Shown: positions 43,060-55,114 of the stretch, piece by piece
Position numbering within the stretch: the first letter of the stretch is position 1
How the letters are laid out: each line of letters begins with the position of its first letter
NCBI RefSeq assembly: GCF_021869535.1
Contig: NW_026262679.1
Location: 82,147,143 to 82,211,142 of the forward strand
Direction of reading: 5' to 3'
DNA length: 64,000 nucleotides
Source: Mytilus californianus
Taxonomy: Eukaryota; Mollusca; Bivalvia; Mytilida; Mytilidae
Translations under genes and position numbers: made by a program
The notes under the pieces: model-generated
Database searches by the model: none
What the model was told of the DNA's origin: nothing
The model's input: the letters and a program-made list of their open reading frames with translations, nothing else

Positions 43060-44220
43060 GTCTTATTGTGTCTTTGATCGTGACAGTTGTCAATCATACT
43101 GGTATTGTTACAGTACTCTTACTTAATATGAAAGACCAAACTAGCCAGCACATTCATGCTTGAATAAACTGCTCTAAGAGATATAACCCAATTTGTTTTT
43201 AGTTCATTTGTGCATATTTACATATACTTGGGAAGTATTGGGAACTATATTTTAGTGTCTATAGAGTTAGTGACTAACCTGGCTCCATCCTGGGCCTAAA
43301 TTAGTGGTTCAATACCTTGAGGAAGCCTCCGTCAAATAATTCATAATTTCGATAGTGGGACCATTAAACTCAAATCCAAAGTCTTTTTTTTTTTCCAGAC
43401 GATACTGGTAACATAGGTTAATTTCCATAAAATCTTTCAAAATTTGGAAATGTTGTTAGGAACCGCTAAACACGATCCATTTTAAATTTGGCGGATTTCA
43501 CTTTTTCATAGAAACAGCACTTGATAAGGAAGAACAGACAAATTGTTTACAGACAATAACTTCAGTAAACCCCACCAAATCATTCAAAATTTGGAAATGT
43601 TGATAGAGACCAATAAACAAAAATCTAGTTTGAATTATGACTGATTTCACTCTCTTTCAGAGTTATGCCCCTTGATAAAGCAGAAAATAGCCAAAAAATT
43701 AATTGTTTTAGTTTCCAGACAATATCTTAAGTAAGCCTCTTTCAAAAATCATTTGAAATTTGAAATGTTGTAAGCAAACATTTAACACAGATATAGTTCA
43801 AAATTGATTGATTTCGTTTTGGTCTTTCCACCATTATGCCCCTGATAAAGCGGAAAATAGCGACATCTTGGGTTTCCACGGTATAACTTGAGGCCTCCAC
43901 TAATTTTTAAATTTTGAAACTTAGGAACCACTAAATAGATTAACTGCCTCTTATTAAATACAAAAATAGACATTTTTTTTGTTTCTGGATCATATTAACT
44001 GGAGTAGGCATGGACAAAACCATTCTAAATTTGGGAATGTTTTCAGGGTTTACTGAACAGTTCAAATTTGATTTCTTTAATTTTTGCCATTCTGGAGTTA
44101 TACCCCTTGATGTGAAAACTACCTCAATTGTTGGTTCCTTGATGATAAACATGGTGTTCCAATATCATCCACAGCACCTTGTAGGAGATGGTTCATGTAG
44201 AGTTTAGTTGGTGCATTGAC
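43060..44220. repeat. Family C copy with ~160-bp tandem units
   Basis: 43060-43300 matches 12957-13090 and 46829-47080. From 43310 the unit 'cagacaataacttcagtaaa ... ggaaatgttgatagagacca ... gttatgccccttgataaag' repeats about five times to 44130, period ~160 bp. The ORFs 43782-44207 are shadows of it. Confidence 0.75.
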
Positions 44221-44429
44221 TGGTTAAATAAAGGCTATACATGGCAGAACTTTAGTCCCAACCCATTCTCTCAGAAAAAAACCCTGATACTACTCCTGCC
44301 AACATTATATTGGTGAGGGCCATGTGTCACATGGACACATTCTATTTTTAGTTATTATGATTTTTTTTAGTTTTTTGGGGTTTTTCATGTCAGTTTTTTA
44401 GAATTGCCTACTGGATGGTGTATTTTTCA

Positions 44430-44620
44430 ATTTGAAATGACTAGCTTGGCAATTAGTTTTCTCATTTAAATTATTTCACATTTGTCATGTAGGCACCTTG
44501 TATAGCTGCCTATACGGTATGGGTTTTTTCATTGTTAAAGACACTCTTATTGCTTTTATTTTCGTCTTTTAAACTGTAATGGAAAGTTATTTCATTGACA
44601 ATCATACCACATCTCAATAT
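44430..44620 (+). repeat. Mussel dispersed repeat family A, partial
   Basis: 'tagttttctcatttaaatta', 'cacatttgtcatgtaggcac', 'tacggtatgggttttttcat' and 'gacaatcataccacatctca' are in family order. Confidence 0.7.
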
Positions 44621-44962
44621 CGTTATAAGTATAAAATTTTTGGTCTTACATTACAGAGGACCATTCTTCTTGGTCACCTCTCCTCTGTATTGATAGTTTT
44701 CAATATCAAACTGATTAAAAAGGCTGTACATATGACTTACCGGTTTATAACTAGACTACATCACATAGCAATTAACAAAATTGGCACTAACAAAATTGAC
44801 ATTTACTCTGTAGGGGGGGATTAATCATAATGAAATGAGGGTTTAATTTTTTTTAATGAAAAATTCACATTCGTACTTCTAACATATGCCTCTCATCTAT
44901 TACTTATATATCATGTAAATAAATATAAAATTCATCTGTAACAATCCATTTAGCAAGTGACA

Positions 44963-47900
44963 TCAATCAGGTCCTCCTCTCTGCAAAATAAAAAAGAAAG
45001 AAAAAATTTAATTCAATTTTTAATGAACTGTAGCTGGAGCAAAATCTAAAGTATGATATGTGGCTGTCACAGTGGCTTAACTTTAAATACAGTAATTACA
45101 AAAAATTATTGTGGCATTCATTATTTTTTATTTTTGAAGATTGAATGAAAAATGCAAGATTAATTATTGTGATTTCAGGAAAAGCTTCACAGATATATGC
45201 ATTTGATATCAGAATGTGAGTTTTTATTATTGTGATACTGTTTCATTATTGGCATTAATAAAAAACCTTGCAATAATTTCTGAATTTACAGTAAGCAGTT
45301 GTGCAAGGCATTTTTTTTTTTATTCAGAAATTGTTAGAAATGTTTTTGAATTAACAATCTTATGCTTTTCACACAATGTCTTTTAATTTTTTTAGTAGTA
45401 CAAAAATGCTATGTTGGCATTTAATTCATAGTTTTAATAATGTGTGATTCTTCCAAGAAAGACGTGTGTACACTACTGTATCTGAATAATATACTAGTAA
45501 TTGAAACGGTCAAAGTCTGTGTTTATGTTTGATGTTTTTCTGCTTAGTATCGATCTGATGAGTTAAGCCTTTTTCAACTGATTTTTATAGTTTGTTCTTA
45601 TGTTGTGCTGTTACACCACTGTCCCAGGTTAGGGGAGGGTTGAGGGCTCACAAACATGTTTAACCCCGCCACATTCTTTATGTGCCTGTCCTAAGTTAGG
45701 AGCCTGTAGTTCAGTGGTTGTCATTGGTTCATGTCTTTTGTACTTGTTTTTCGTTAATTGTTTTGTTATAAATTAGGCCGTTAGTTTTCTCAATTGAATT
45801 GTTTCATATTTTTCATGTCGGGGCCTTTTATAGCCAACTATACGGTTTGGGTTTTTCTCATTGTTGAAGGCCGTACGGTTTCCTATAATTGCTTACACCC
45901 ACTTTATTTTAAATTTGGTGAATAGTTGTTTCATTGGCAATCATACCCTCATCTCCTTATTTTTATAAAGTCTATGCTTTGAAATGAGAAACCCCAAAAA
46001 TCATTCAGATCAAAAATCAAAATAGCTGGTGCACAACTTCATGTTCTGTAGTTAAATCTATGCAATATAAAAATAAGATGTTAGATGATTGACAATGAGA
46101 AAACTCTCCATCAGAGACCAAATGATGTAGTCGAAGTTGGCAAGTTTAGTTGAATTATGTTGAGTTGTTTTCATGAAGTGGCAGATTAACATAAAGAGTG
46201 GCCTGAACAACAGACTGATCCCTATGCGTCGCTACAGCATGTTGTCAGGTTACACAACAAGTCCTGTCATATCACAGATATTAAATGGTTTATTTTGTCA
46301 GTTCAGTGCTTGATGCTCAATTTCAGTAATGAAATCCATGAAAGTTAGTATGTACAGTAAAATTTTAAAAATATTTCTTTGATTGGACGTCATAATTTAT
46401 GTTCACAAAAATCAGAAAAGTTGTTAGACATATTTTGTATTATGAAAAATTAATAATATCGTAAGACAGCTTACTGTAAAAATACTTTTATTTGTGGGTA
46501 CATGTATCAATTTTCATGGTTTGAGCAAAAGTTACATGTTCATAGGTTCTTAAATTCGAGGATATTAGTTTTCTGAACCAAATCGATTGAAGAATTTGAA
46601 GCCATCTGAAACGAAGATTCTTGAAAATAATCATATGTTGTTTTAAATCATTGTGGGACATTGCCTGCCTAGAGTGGTTTCACCAAAAATGCGTCGGACT
46701 GAAACATGGACCCAAAACAACATACTGGATGCGTAGAAACTGCCATTGTAAATAAAAAATTTAAAAAATTGTATGCAATATTGTTAAAATTCAAATAAAA
46801 GTTTTCAAGTTTTATACATATTACTAGCTTCTGAGTCTTATTGTGTCTTTGATCGTGACAGTTGTCAATCATACTGGTATTGTTACAGTACTCTTACTTA
46901 ATATGAAAGACCAAACTAGCCAGCACATTCATGCTTGAATAAACTGCTCTAAGAGATATAACCCAATTTGTTTTTAGTTCATTTGTGCATATTTACATAT
47001 ACTTGGGAAGTATTGGGAACTATATTTTAGTGTCTATAGAGTTAGTGACTAACCTGGCTCCATCCTGGAAGGTGCCAATTTAGTGACCTTCTGACTTTGA
47101 CACACTTGTTTTCTCATTGTTGAAGGCCGTACGGTTGCCTATAATTGCTTACACCCACTTTATTTTAAATTTGGTGAATAGTTGTTTCATTGGCAATCAT
47201 ACCCTCATCTCCTTATTTTTATAAAGTCTATGCTTTGAAATGAGAAACCCCAAAAATCATTCAGATCAAAAATCAAAATAGCTGGTGCACAACTTCATGT
47301 TCTGTAGTTAAATCTATGCAATATAAAAATAAGATGTTAGATGATTGACAATGAGAAAACTCTCCATCAGAGACCAAATGATGTAGTCGAAGTTGGCAAG
47401 TTTAGTTGAATTATGTTGAGTTGTTTTCATGAAGTGGCAGATTAACATAAAGAGTGGCCTGAACAACAGACTGATCCCTATGCGTCGCTACAGCATGTTG
47501 TCAGGTTACACAACAAGTCCTGTCATATCACAGATATTAAATGGTTTATTTTGTCAGTTCAGTGCTTGATGCTCAATTTCAGTAATGAAATCCATGAAAG
47601 TTAGTATGTACAGTAAAATTTTAAAAATATTTCTTTGATTGGACGTCATAATTTATGTTCACAAAAATCAGAAAAGTTGTTAGACATATTTTGTATTATG
47701 AAAAATTAATAATATCGTAAGACAGCTTACTGTAAAAATACTTTTATTTGTGGGTACATGTATCAATTTTCATGGTTTGAGCAAAAGTTACATGTTCATA
47801 GGTTCTTAAATTCGAGGATATTAGTTTTCTGAACCAAATCGATTGAAGAATTTGAAGCCATCTGAAACGAAGATTCTTGAAAATAATCATATGTTGTTTT

Positions 47901-49859
47901 AAATCATTGTGGGACATTGCAAAATAAGGTCTGTTTTCTGCTCTTTAGTTGGGTTGCTGTCTCTTTGACACATTCCCTGTTTCCATTCTCAATTTTATGT
48001 TCATTTTCACTTACTTGATTGTCTTTCACTACTGACAACATTCATCAGATTTTTAATAAAATAATTGCTTTCGGATATAAGCTGCTGATTCACGTATGCT
48101 CACAAATTATCTCGATTGAAGGAATTGCAAAGTAAACCATTAAATTGTTGCACATGTGTAATCAGAAGTGATGACATTAATTAACCTGAGATCGATTGAT
48201 CAACAGATAAACGACCCCCAAAGGTGTTAATTGGGCCATAAACATGTCAATTAAAGAAAACGGTTACAGAAAAAATGCTACACATGTACTTTAAATTGTA
48301 GAATCAATGCTTGTGAAATAGTAAAGTAAGCCCAATATAAAATTGTTTTTTTTCCTATGAGAATTATGAGGAGATAAAATGAACACTTCATCGTCGCATA
48401 TCATCACAGGAAGTCTGACTTTCATGGATCAAAACTAATTTATCATGAGAATTAAAAGAATAAAAGTCGTAGAGTTTAGGTTTTTTTAAATATTAAATGA
48501 GTAAAATCCTCCCTGAAGTTATATATATATATAGTTCATAGTGCATTTGCTGATATTCGAGGTATTCTCTAGATTATATGCCCATATCCATGTAGTCAAA
48601 CCTACATGGGTATCTTTACATGTCTTGATTTGGACAACAGTTGTTATATTTCGTTGGACACTTAAATTTGTGGATAAAGCCATCCACAAAAAATCACGAA
48701 CATTGGTACCCCAAGAATAAAAGTAATTTCACAGTAATATTTACCGGTATGTGATTTCTAATAAAATCATAGAAAAAGATATTTTCCATTTACAATGCTA
48801 CTTAAATTTACTGAATATGACAGCGTTCTTGAAAAACTGAAGGTCCTGTCATTCCTGACCACCAAAAACCAGGTAGGTCCATTAATTTTGAGTGTAGCGG
48901 TTGTCCTGGTGTCCAGCTAAAAGTGGACCACCAGATATGTAGTCTTGGTGATCCCAATGACCACCATGGCCACCAGACTAAAACTTTTTTGAGCACCCTG
49001 ATATGATATCAGACTAGAACTTTTTTTTTCAGAAATATTGGAACTTTCACAAAGCTGAAACATTTGCATTACCTCAATATATTCCATTTCCTCTTGGCTT
49101 ATTGGTTTTCTTTGATACCGGAGTGGTAAATCAGAAAAGTCTATCACATGTCCTCCTTGTGAAGATGATCTACCAGCTGCTGGAGATAATGTCTGTGTAA
49201 CAGAAGATACTACTGGCACTTCATGTTTGAAGGAAAAATCTGCTAAAGACCAAAACATCAATTTAGTAAAAAAAATACCTGTAGACTGTACTGTAGTTTA
49301 AAAATAACATAAAGTTCCTAACTTTTAGTCATATCAGCTGCCACAAGCCAAAATAGATCTTTTAACCCAAAAGTCTTCAAGAGCATCAATTTCTCAGCTG
49401 GCAATCATCGAGTGCATTTATATAAACATTAAAGGGCCCTTTTTATAGTGATATTCCTTATTGTTTTTGCTCTTTGCTAAGTAATACTGTCATAAAATTA
49501 ATTTTGAACACTATATTTATGATATTTGTAACTTAGTCTGAATAAAATCAATTTCTTTGGGGTTAATTTTGTTTATTTTGTGGATAGACATTATCCGCAA
49601 AAATTATCCACAACAAATTTTACAAAGAATATAATTTCACATACTGGAAAGCACCAAAATTATTTTCCCATGATATAAAAATTGAAAAAAAAACACAAAA
49701 TTACTCAAAATTTTAACCCCTCGAAAAACTGATGTTTCTACAGTAAAATGAGCATTTGCCAATAATTCAAGATTTGATATATATATATCTATCAGAAAAC
49801 AAGTAAATACCTTTATTTCTTTGTGGAAATTTTATTTTTGGCACATGTGGAGCAACAGC
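44963..49859 (-). CDS. KGD4: KGD4/MRPS36 (2-oxoglutarate dehydrogenase complex subunit 4), three exons found
   Basis: Minus-strand exons: 49811-49859 (acceptor ...ttttcag, donor aaag|gtattt), 49073-49242 (acceptor ggtctttag, donor gag|gtaatg) and 44963-44980 (acceptor ttttattttgcag, stop TGA). All splice phases agree and join 78 residues. The protein starts AVAPHVPKIKFPQRNK, passes a Ser/Thr/Gln-rich linker (~17-50) and ends LPLRYQRKPISQEEMEYIE-RGGPD. The N-terminal block and the terminal PxKYxRKxxSQEEMExIxRGGPE-like end are the two conserved parts of KGD4. That small mitochondrial protein ties E3 (dihydrolipoamide dehydrogenase) to the E1-E2 core, and was formerly called ribosomal protein S36. 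The family is ~100 residues, so about 15-20 N-terminal residues (exon 1 with the ATG) are missing and probably lie beyond 49860. The last intron is 4.1 kb and full of repeats and duplications. A pseudogene is unlikely given intact splice sites. Confidence 0.85.
45530..45852 (+). repeat. Mussel dispersed repeat family A, good copy, in a KGD4 intron
   Basis: 'gttcttatgttgtgctgtta', 'ccaggttaggggagggttga', 'aggagcctgtagttcagtgg', 'aggccgttagttttctcaat' and 'cggggccttttatagccaac' are in order. It continues into the duplicated block that follows. Confidence 0.8.
45853..46663. repeat. 811-bp near-identical direct repeat, copy 1
   Basis: Base-for-base equal by eye to 47109-47919, offset 1256 bp. 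The only difference seen is 'acggttTcct' against 'acggttGcct'. It begins in the family A tail and ends 'gtgggacattg'. Confidence 0.93.
46664..47108. repeat. 445-bp block between the duplicated copies, paralogue of 42.66-43.29 kb
   Basis: Starts inside the PHD-finger sequence ('ctgcctagagtggtttcacc') and repeats 42663-42816 and 43050-43290 nearly exactly, without the 233-bp insertion. It then adds 'aaggtgccaatttagtgacc'. Confidence 0.9.
47109..47919. repeat. 811-bp near-identical direct repeat, copy 2
   Basis: Copy of 45853-46663, followed by 'caaaataaggtctg' and a fragment of the 'ccattctcaatttta' repeat (47940-47997) seen at 3300-3372. Confidence 0.93.
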
Positions 49860-49994
49860 CTGAAAAAAAAAAACTAAATATAAATATGAAACACATTCAT
49901 GAGAATTTATTATTCTCTTAACATTGTTTGTAGCTAATTTTTGTGTTCAGCATAACTTACCTTTTTAAAGGCTCCAAATTTACAAAAGTTAATA

Positions 49995-50100
49995 TAAACA
50001 TTGATGGCCGTACTTTGACCTATAATGGTTTACTTTTACAAATTGTGACTTGGATGGAGAGTTGTCTCATTGGCACTCATACCACATCTTCTTATATCTA
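49995..50100 (+). repeat. Family A tail fragment
   Basis: 'ttgatggccgtactttgacc', 'tgacttggatggagagttgt' and 'ctcattggcactcataccac' match family A. It adjoins a strong donor-like aaaaag|gtaagt on the minus strand at 49962-49971, which I could not connect to KGD4. Confidence 0.7.
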
Positions 50101-52218
50101 TATATGATATTGATTTCTGTTTGTACATTATGTTTCTGAAATAAGCAGATATGCCTGAGACAAAGTTATGGGTACAATGTACATGCATGTAAGCAGAAGG
50201 ATTAGCTTCTAAATTTTGTTACAAAATTTTTTATCAGGCTATTTTTTCGGCTAAAATTTTCCATTTTTAATGCATCTAGATTAGAGTATTTTATCATTTC
50301 TTAAATTATTTTTAAATGTTTCTAATGTTTACTAGTATGTGTGTAATCCTGATTTTTATTCAGAGGACAATGCTGGTTTCTAAAACAGCTCTGAACTCCA
50401 AATAGCAATACACCTGTCAGATAACTTTTTAAATTGTATGCCATTAAAGTTAAGAGAAAATATCTGACTCCACCAAGTACAAAAAAAATGTATATATTGT
50501 AATGAGTTTTGGGAAATCCCTAAAAGCAATAAGCTCTATAGGGATAAGGCAAAACACAGTATATTTCTGTTTCCTTTCTCCTTATATACAATTTTCATGC
50601 TTACCCCAGATGTTTTTGCAGGCCATTGATTAAGCAACGCTTAAGTCTAGAGATTTTTGGTTAAAAAAAAAAACAACAACTATTAAAAGTCCAGAACATT
50701 TCCCTATATACTGATAATCTATATAAAACATTTTACAGAAAAACATTTTTTTTTCTTAACATTTCAATTTTTTCTGCCAGGTTGCAGGAAACAAAGGTAT
50801 TGTTTAGGCCTTATTATAGATGACTTCCACATTCATGCATTTTTCCCTACCGTTCAAACATTAAGATGCATATGTTTAAGGACATTATTTACTCTGTTTG
50901 ACCTTGGTCAACCCTCATAACTTGGTATCAGGTTGTTCCAGCCCCAAACCAATCCTGTCCCAAGTGGATTCAGCCCAAAGTCGATTAGGGCCAAGTTAAT
51001 GCAGCCAAAGTTGTTCCGACCCCAAAATAAAATAATGAATAATTACAAAAAAAGTTTTGTGAAGTATTTGATTCAGGGTAAGTGGCAATTTGCATATGAA
51101 AACGTTGGTATATTTCGCTGTCGATCGGAGGATCTTTTTAGAAAACAATATTGATGAATGACAGCAGGTATAAACTCTTTTATGGAAGGTATTCTGCAAA
51201 TCAAACAACATTTCCAAATTGAGTAGTTTTTTTAACTTTTTTCTTCAAAAAAAGACAGTTTCTGTGCATCAGCTTGTGTGTAACCAATTGTTATTACACC
51301 AGTTAAGGATTTGTATAGTAACTTGCATTTGAAAAGTCTGTTAAGATCAAAGTCAAATGCAAGTTGACTTATTATTGTATATTGTACTGCATAATCATCT
51401 CATCAACTCATTACAGTCAAATGTAACAAGTTTCTTGTTATTTTAATGTTATCAAAATTATTGAACCAATGCATGCATATATATACTAAACTAAGTCCAG
51501 TATGAACCTTTTATATATTTTTACGAATCTATAACGTATTATCAATAAATAGTATTTCAATCAGTGATTGTTGATTGCAAGCTAATTAACTTTCGAGTTT
51601 GTTGCCAAAGTTTACTGGATCATGAAATTGATAAGCAATCAATACACAGAGCACTTGGAGCAGGTGACAAATAAGAGAATTGGTAGAGCCATGATATTGT
51701 TTTTGTTTTTTTTTTACATGCATTCCCATTTGTTAATTAAACTTTTCCTTAACAGTTGTTAAATGATTTCATAGGCAGATATAGGGGTGGTGGGTGTTCC
51801 AGGGGTTGGAACCCCCCTTTTTTTAGTTAATTTTTTCAATTTTTTTTTAAATTATGTGAACGTTCATTGTGTTACAGGTGTTGGAACCTTCCCTTTTCAG
51901 AATGGCTGGATCCACGCCTGGATTTGTTGTATCAAATTTTTTTCTTTAAGAATCAGTTATTACTTTAACCTTCCACTTCCAGTGCACGTTTGTTTACATT
52001 TTTTCATCAAGGTTTCCCCCTCACACTTGCGCTGGCCAAAGTTATAACGAGAGGTCTCGTAGTTGAGGTCACTGCAAGTGCATACGGGAAACTATTGGTT
52101 AATTAGTGTACAGGAAGGCAATAATTCAAAAGCAGTACATTTATGAAGATTTTGATAATATAAAAGATTTTCTATTACAGGAAATAGTAATTACCTATTA
52201 CTAGGGAGGACCAGTAAT
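50101..52218. other. Stretch without recognised gene
   Basis: The KGD4 first exon may lie here or beyond but was not identified. 51785-51930 ('ggggttggaacccccctttt', 'tgttggaaccttccctttt') looks like a mussel repeat. Short ORFs at 50933-51217 and 51787-52047 have no domains. Confidence 0.4.
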
Positions 52219-52880
52219 CTACTGCAGTGCAGCAGTGGGCACAAAAATAGAGTTTTTGAACTGGTCGGTCTTACTAGATGGAACTTTGACTACTCGTTTG
52301 TTGTTACGGACTTGTTGGTCTATAATGTTCTTAGTTAATACAAATTTATTGTAGGTTGTTGCTCTGATTTGTTGTTTTGGTCTATGAAATTTAATCAGGT
52401 CGTCAGGAGGGAGCACTGGTATCTTCCCATCAACCACTTTGAAAAAGAAGATCAGTCGTTGCTGTTGACATCTTGATTGTAGTGACGGAAGCTGAAGTTC
52501 TGATAGCATTTTTGTCATACATCCTTCCTCTCTCGATTTGTAGTCTTTTATGATAAATCTATCTCCTCTTTTTTATATGGATTCCAGTTTATTGATGTCT
52601 TTTAGTGTATATGGGTCCCAAATAATTGATCTATACTCCATACCGGTAATTGATCTTACGAGTGCTATCTATGCTGTTTTACAGCATTCCTTAGGGCAGT
52701 GATGTAGGTTCCTCCTAAGGAAGCCTAGCATGGAACTGGCTTTGTTACATGTATTTGTTATTTGTTCGTTCTATTTAAGGTCTTCCTGTATTTGTAGCCC
52801 AAGGTATGGGTTGGATGAAACTTGTTCAAGCATGTGGTTGTTAAGGTTGAAGAACCGTTGGCGCCAGGAGGATTTTGAAA
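52219..52880 (-). pseudogene. LINE C-terminal relic
   Basis: Minus-strand reading gives SSMLGFLRRNLHHCPKECCK, IIWDPYTLKDINKLES, then (52219-52518) MLSELQLPSLQSRCQQQRLI FFFKVVDGKIPVLPPDD and ending in a KTDQFKNSIFVPTA-like end. This is the region after the RT palm of a CR1/L2-like LINE (consensus WDPxxxxxIxxLExxQRRAARYV). In-frame stops and shifts are present and there is no RT core. Confidence 0.75.
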
Positions 52881-53855
52881 ATAAATAACTCAGCCTTGAT
52901 AATAACAAAAATGAATGGTTTGTTCTGTGGTAGTTTGAAAATAACCTGACTTACAATGTATTGAAAATAAACAACTTGGCAGGTCTTTTAAGCCATTTTA
53001 TAAATGCTATTCTAAAGTATGAGTTGGCACCAGATTCTTCCAAAATTCATCTTTTTTCATATTTTTTTCAGGAAAAACTTCCCAAATCTTTTAATAATAC
53101 AATGTATAAATATAAATGTACTTGAAATGTCTGAAAATGGGTTTCATTTAACTTGAGATATATTGTCTCAGGAACATTTACCTCCCTTTTATTACAGGGC
53201 CGTAATTACATTGAGGCAAATGCCTCATGTAGGAAATTTCAAAAACAAAAGCTTGTCTTCATATCAAATTGTTTTCACACGGTGAATAATCTTCAATAAT
53301 TGAAGGATCGCTAGAAACTTAAAGAAGAAGAAGAAGAGTGTCTTGCAAGAAGCAAGTTCTGTTCACCCTCTGACTTAGCCCCCATTTTTCGTGATCCATG
53401 TTTCTCATTTATTTTTAGTTTTCAGTGTTATTTGTCTATTGTTTGTTGTTTTGTGTTTTATCTGTTCCCGGGTTTGTCTTTTGCTAATTGATTGCTCATT
53501 GATTGCCCTTCTTTATTCTCTTAGTGTTGCATTCCATTTGTAATTTAGCAATTTTGTTTTAAACTTGAGTTTTATTTCATTTAAGGACTTTTTATCTAAT
53601 TTTACAAAATTCTTTAAATTGTATCCCAGTTAGGAACTACATCAAGTTGTAATTGAAATGTGCTATAAAAACTTACCTGACAAACATGTAGTTACATCAA
53701 TGATAATCAGCCCCCTCTTAACTTAATTTGAAAAAACCCCACATAATTGACAGGTATAAAAGATTTTCTGCAAGACGAAAGACCAAAAAAAATAAATAAA
53801 TGGAGAATGTGTCCCCATGGACACAGATAATGCCCCCGCTTGCATACAACATTAT
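52881..53855. other. Stretch without recognised gene
   Basis: 52850-52960 has 'aggaggattttgaaaataaa', a fragment of the MITE-like family of 7045 and 56150. 53302 has 'gaaggatcgctag', a scrap of the hairpin-headed element. Otherwise AT-rich. Confidence 0.4.
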
Positions 53856-53859
53856 TAAG

Positions 53860-54640
53860 GGACATAACTCAAGAACGTTAAAAGTGACGCTACCCAAATT
53901 TGTACTTGATCTGAGTTTTCTGGTAATAAGTATTGTGTATAGGTCTCATAATGTTTGGTTGGGACAAACTTAAGTTACAGAACGGAAACTCAAAATTTTG
54001 CAATTTTTTCGATTTTTAAAGGGGCATAACTCGATAATGATTAAAGTGATGCCACCAAAATTCAACTTGATCTGTATTTTGTGGTAAAAAGCATTGTGTA
54101 TAAGTTTCATAACATTTGGTTGAGGCAATTTAAGTTAGAGAACGGAAACTAAAAATTTTGCATTGTTTTCAATTTATAAAGGGGCATAACTCTAGAACGG
54201 TTAAAGTGACCCCACCAAAATTCAAACTTGATCTGTGTTTTGTGGTAATAAGCATTGTGTATAAGTTTCATAACATTTGGTTGAGGCAAACTTAAGTTAG
54301 AGAATGAAAACTAAAAATTTTGCAATTTTTCCATTTATAAAGGGGCATAACTCTAGAACGGTTAAAGTGACCCCACCAAAATTCATACTTGATCTGTGTT
54401 TTGTGGTAATAAGCATTGTGTATAAATTTAATTATATTTGGTTGAGGCAAACTTAAGTTAGAAAACGAAAACTAAATATTTTGCAATTTTTTCCATTTAT
54501 AAAGGGGCATAACTCTAGAACGGTTAAAGTGACCCCACCAAAATTCCAACTTGATCTGTGTTTTGTGGTAATAAGCATTGTGTTTTAGTTTCATAACATT
54601 TGGTTGAGGCAAACTCAAGTTATAGAACGGGGGCATAAAA
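53860..54640. repeat. 'Ggggcataactctagaac' tandem repeat, five units of ~160 bp
   Basis: The unit start 'gggcataactc' (or 'ggacataactc') lies at about 53860, 54021, 54181, 54342 and 54504: periods 160-162 bp. Units share 'ttaaagtgaccccaccaaaa', 'cttgatctgtgttttgtggt' and 'aacatttggttgaggcaaac'. Confidence 0.92.
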
Positions 54641-55114
54641 AAACAGCAGCCACATACTTTACTATGTGAATTACAATTTTTGCTTTATCCTACATATTGG
54701 TCTTTTGATGTTGTCCCTAAAAACTAAAAGTCTTACACTGAATCTATATATTTTGCTTTGAGACCAAAATATTGTCGAAAAAATAATTAAAACAGAAGTT
54801 GTGTTTCAGATTAAGAAAGGGTCTGGGAAACATGCAGAATGCACAATTTTGCATCTTTTTTCTATAGCTTCTTGGGGCCTTCAGCAGCCCCCAAACCCTT
54901 TTCAGAAATTTGTTTGCCCCTCTCCGATCGGCGAATATGTTTGGCATTACTTTTAAAAGAGTCTAGTTACAGCCCAACTTTAATACCTTGTACGTATGCA
55001 ATATATGCAGTTTGGAATCAGAAGATTCACTTCCAGAGGAGGTGGATTAATTCTGATTTAATGGTACATAATGACTTGACTTTACATGTATCATTTATTT
55101 AAGAATAAAAAAAT
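54641..55114. other. Stretch without recognised gene
   Basis: AT-rich. Two overlapping short ORFs on opposite strands (54744-54947, 54839-55102) have no recognisable features. Confidence 0.4.

Noticed and set aside
48917-49261. Single 114-codon ORF as the gene product
   Set aside because: Only its middle (49073-49242) is the KGD4 exon; both ends read through splice sites into introns.
49962-50003. Minus-strand segment ending aaaaag|gtaagt as KGD4 exon 1
   Set aside because: In the frame needed to join exon 49811-49859 there is no ATG, and upstream is repeat family A tail.
50612-50640. ATGGCCTGCAAAAACATCTG then GG|gtaagc (minus strand) as KGD4 exon 1
   Set aside because: Good start and donor, but the phase is wrong for the next exon.
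54744-55102. Overlapping ORFs on both strands
   Set aside because: No domain, no splice support; chance ORFs in AT-rich DNA.
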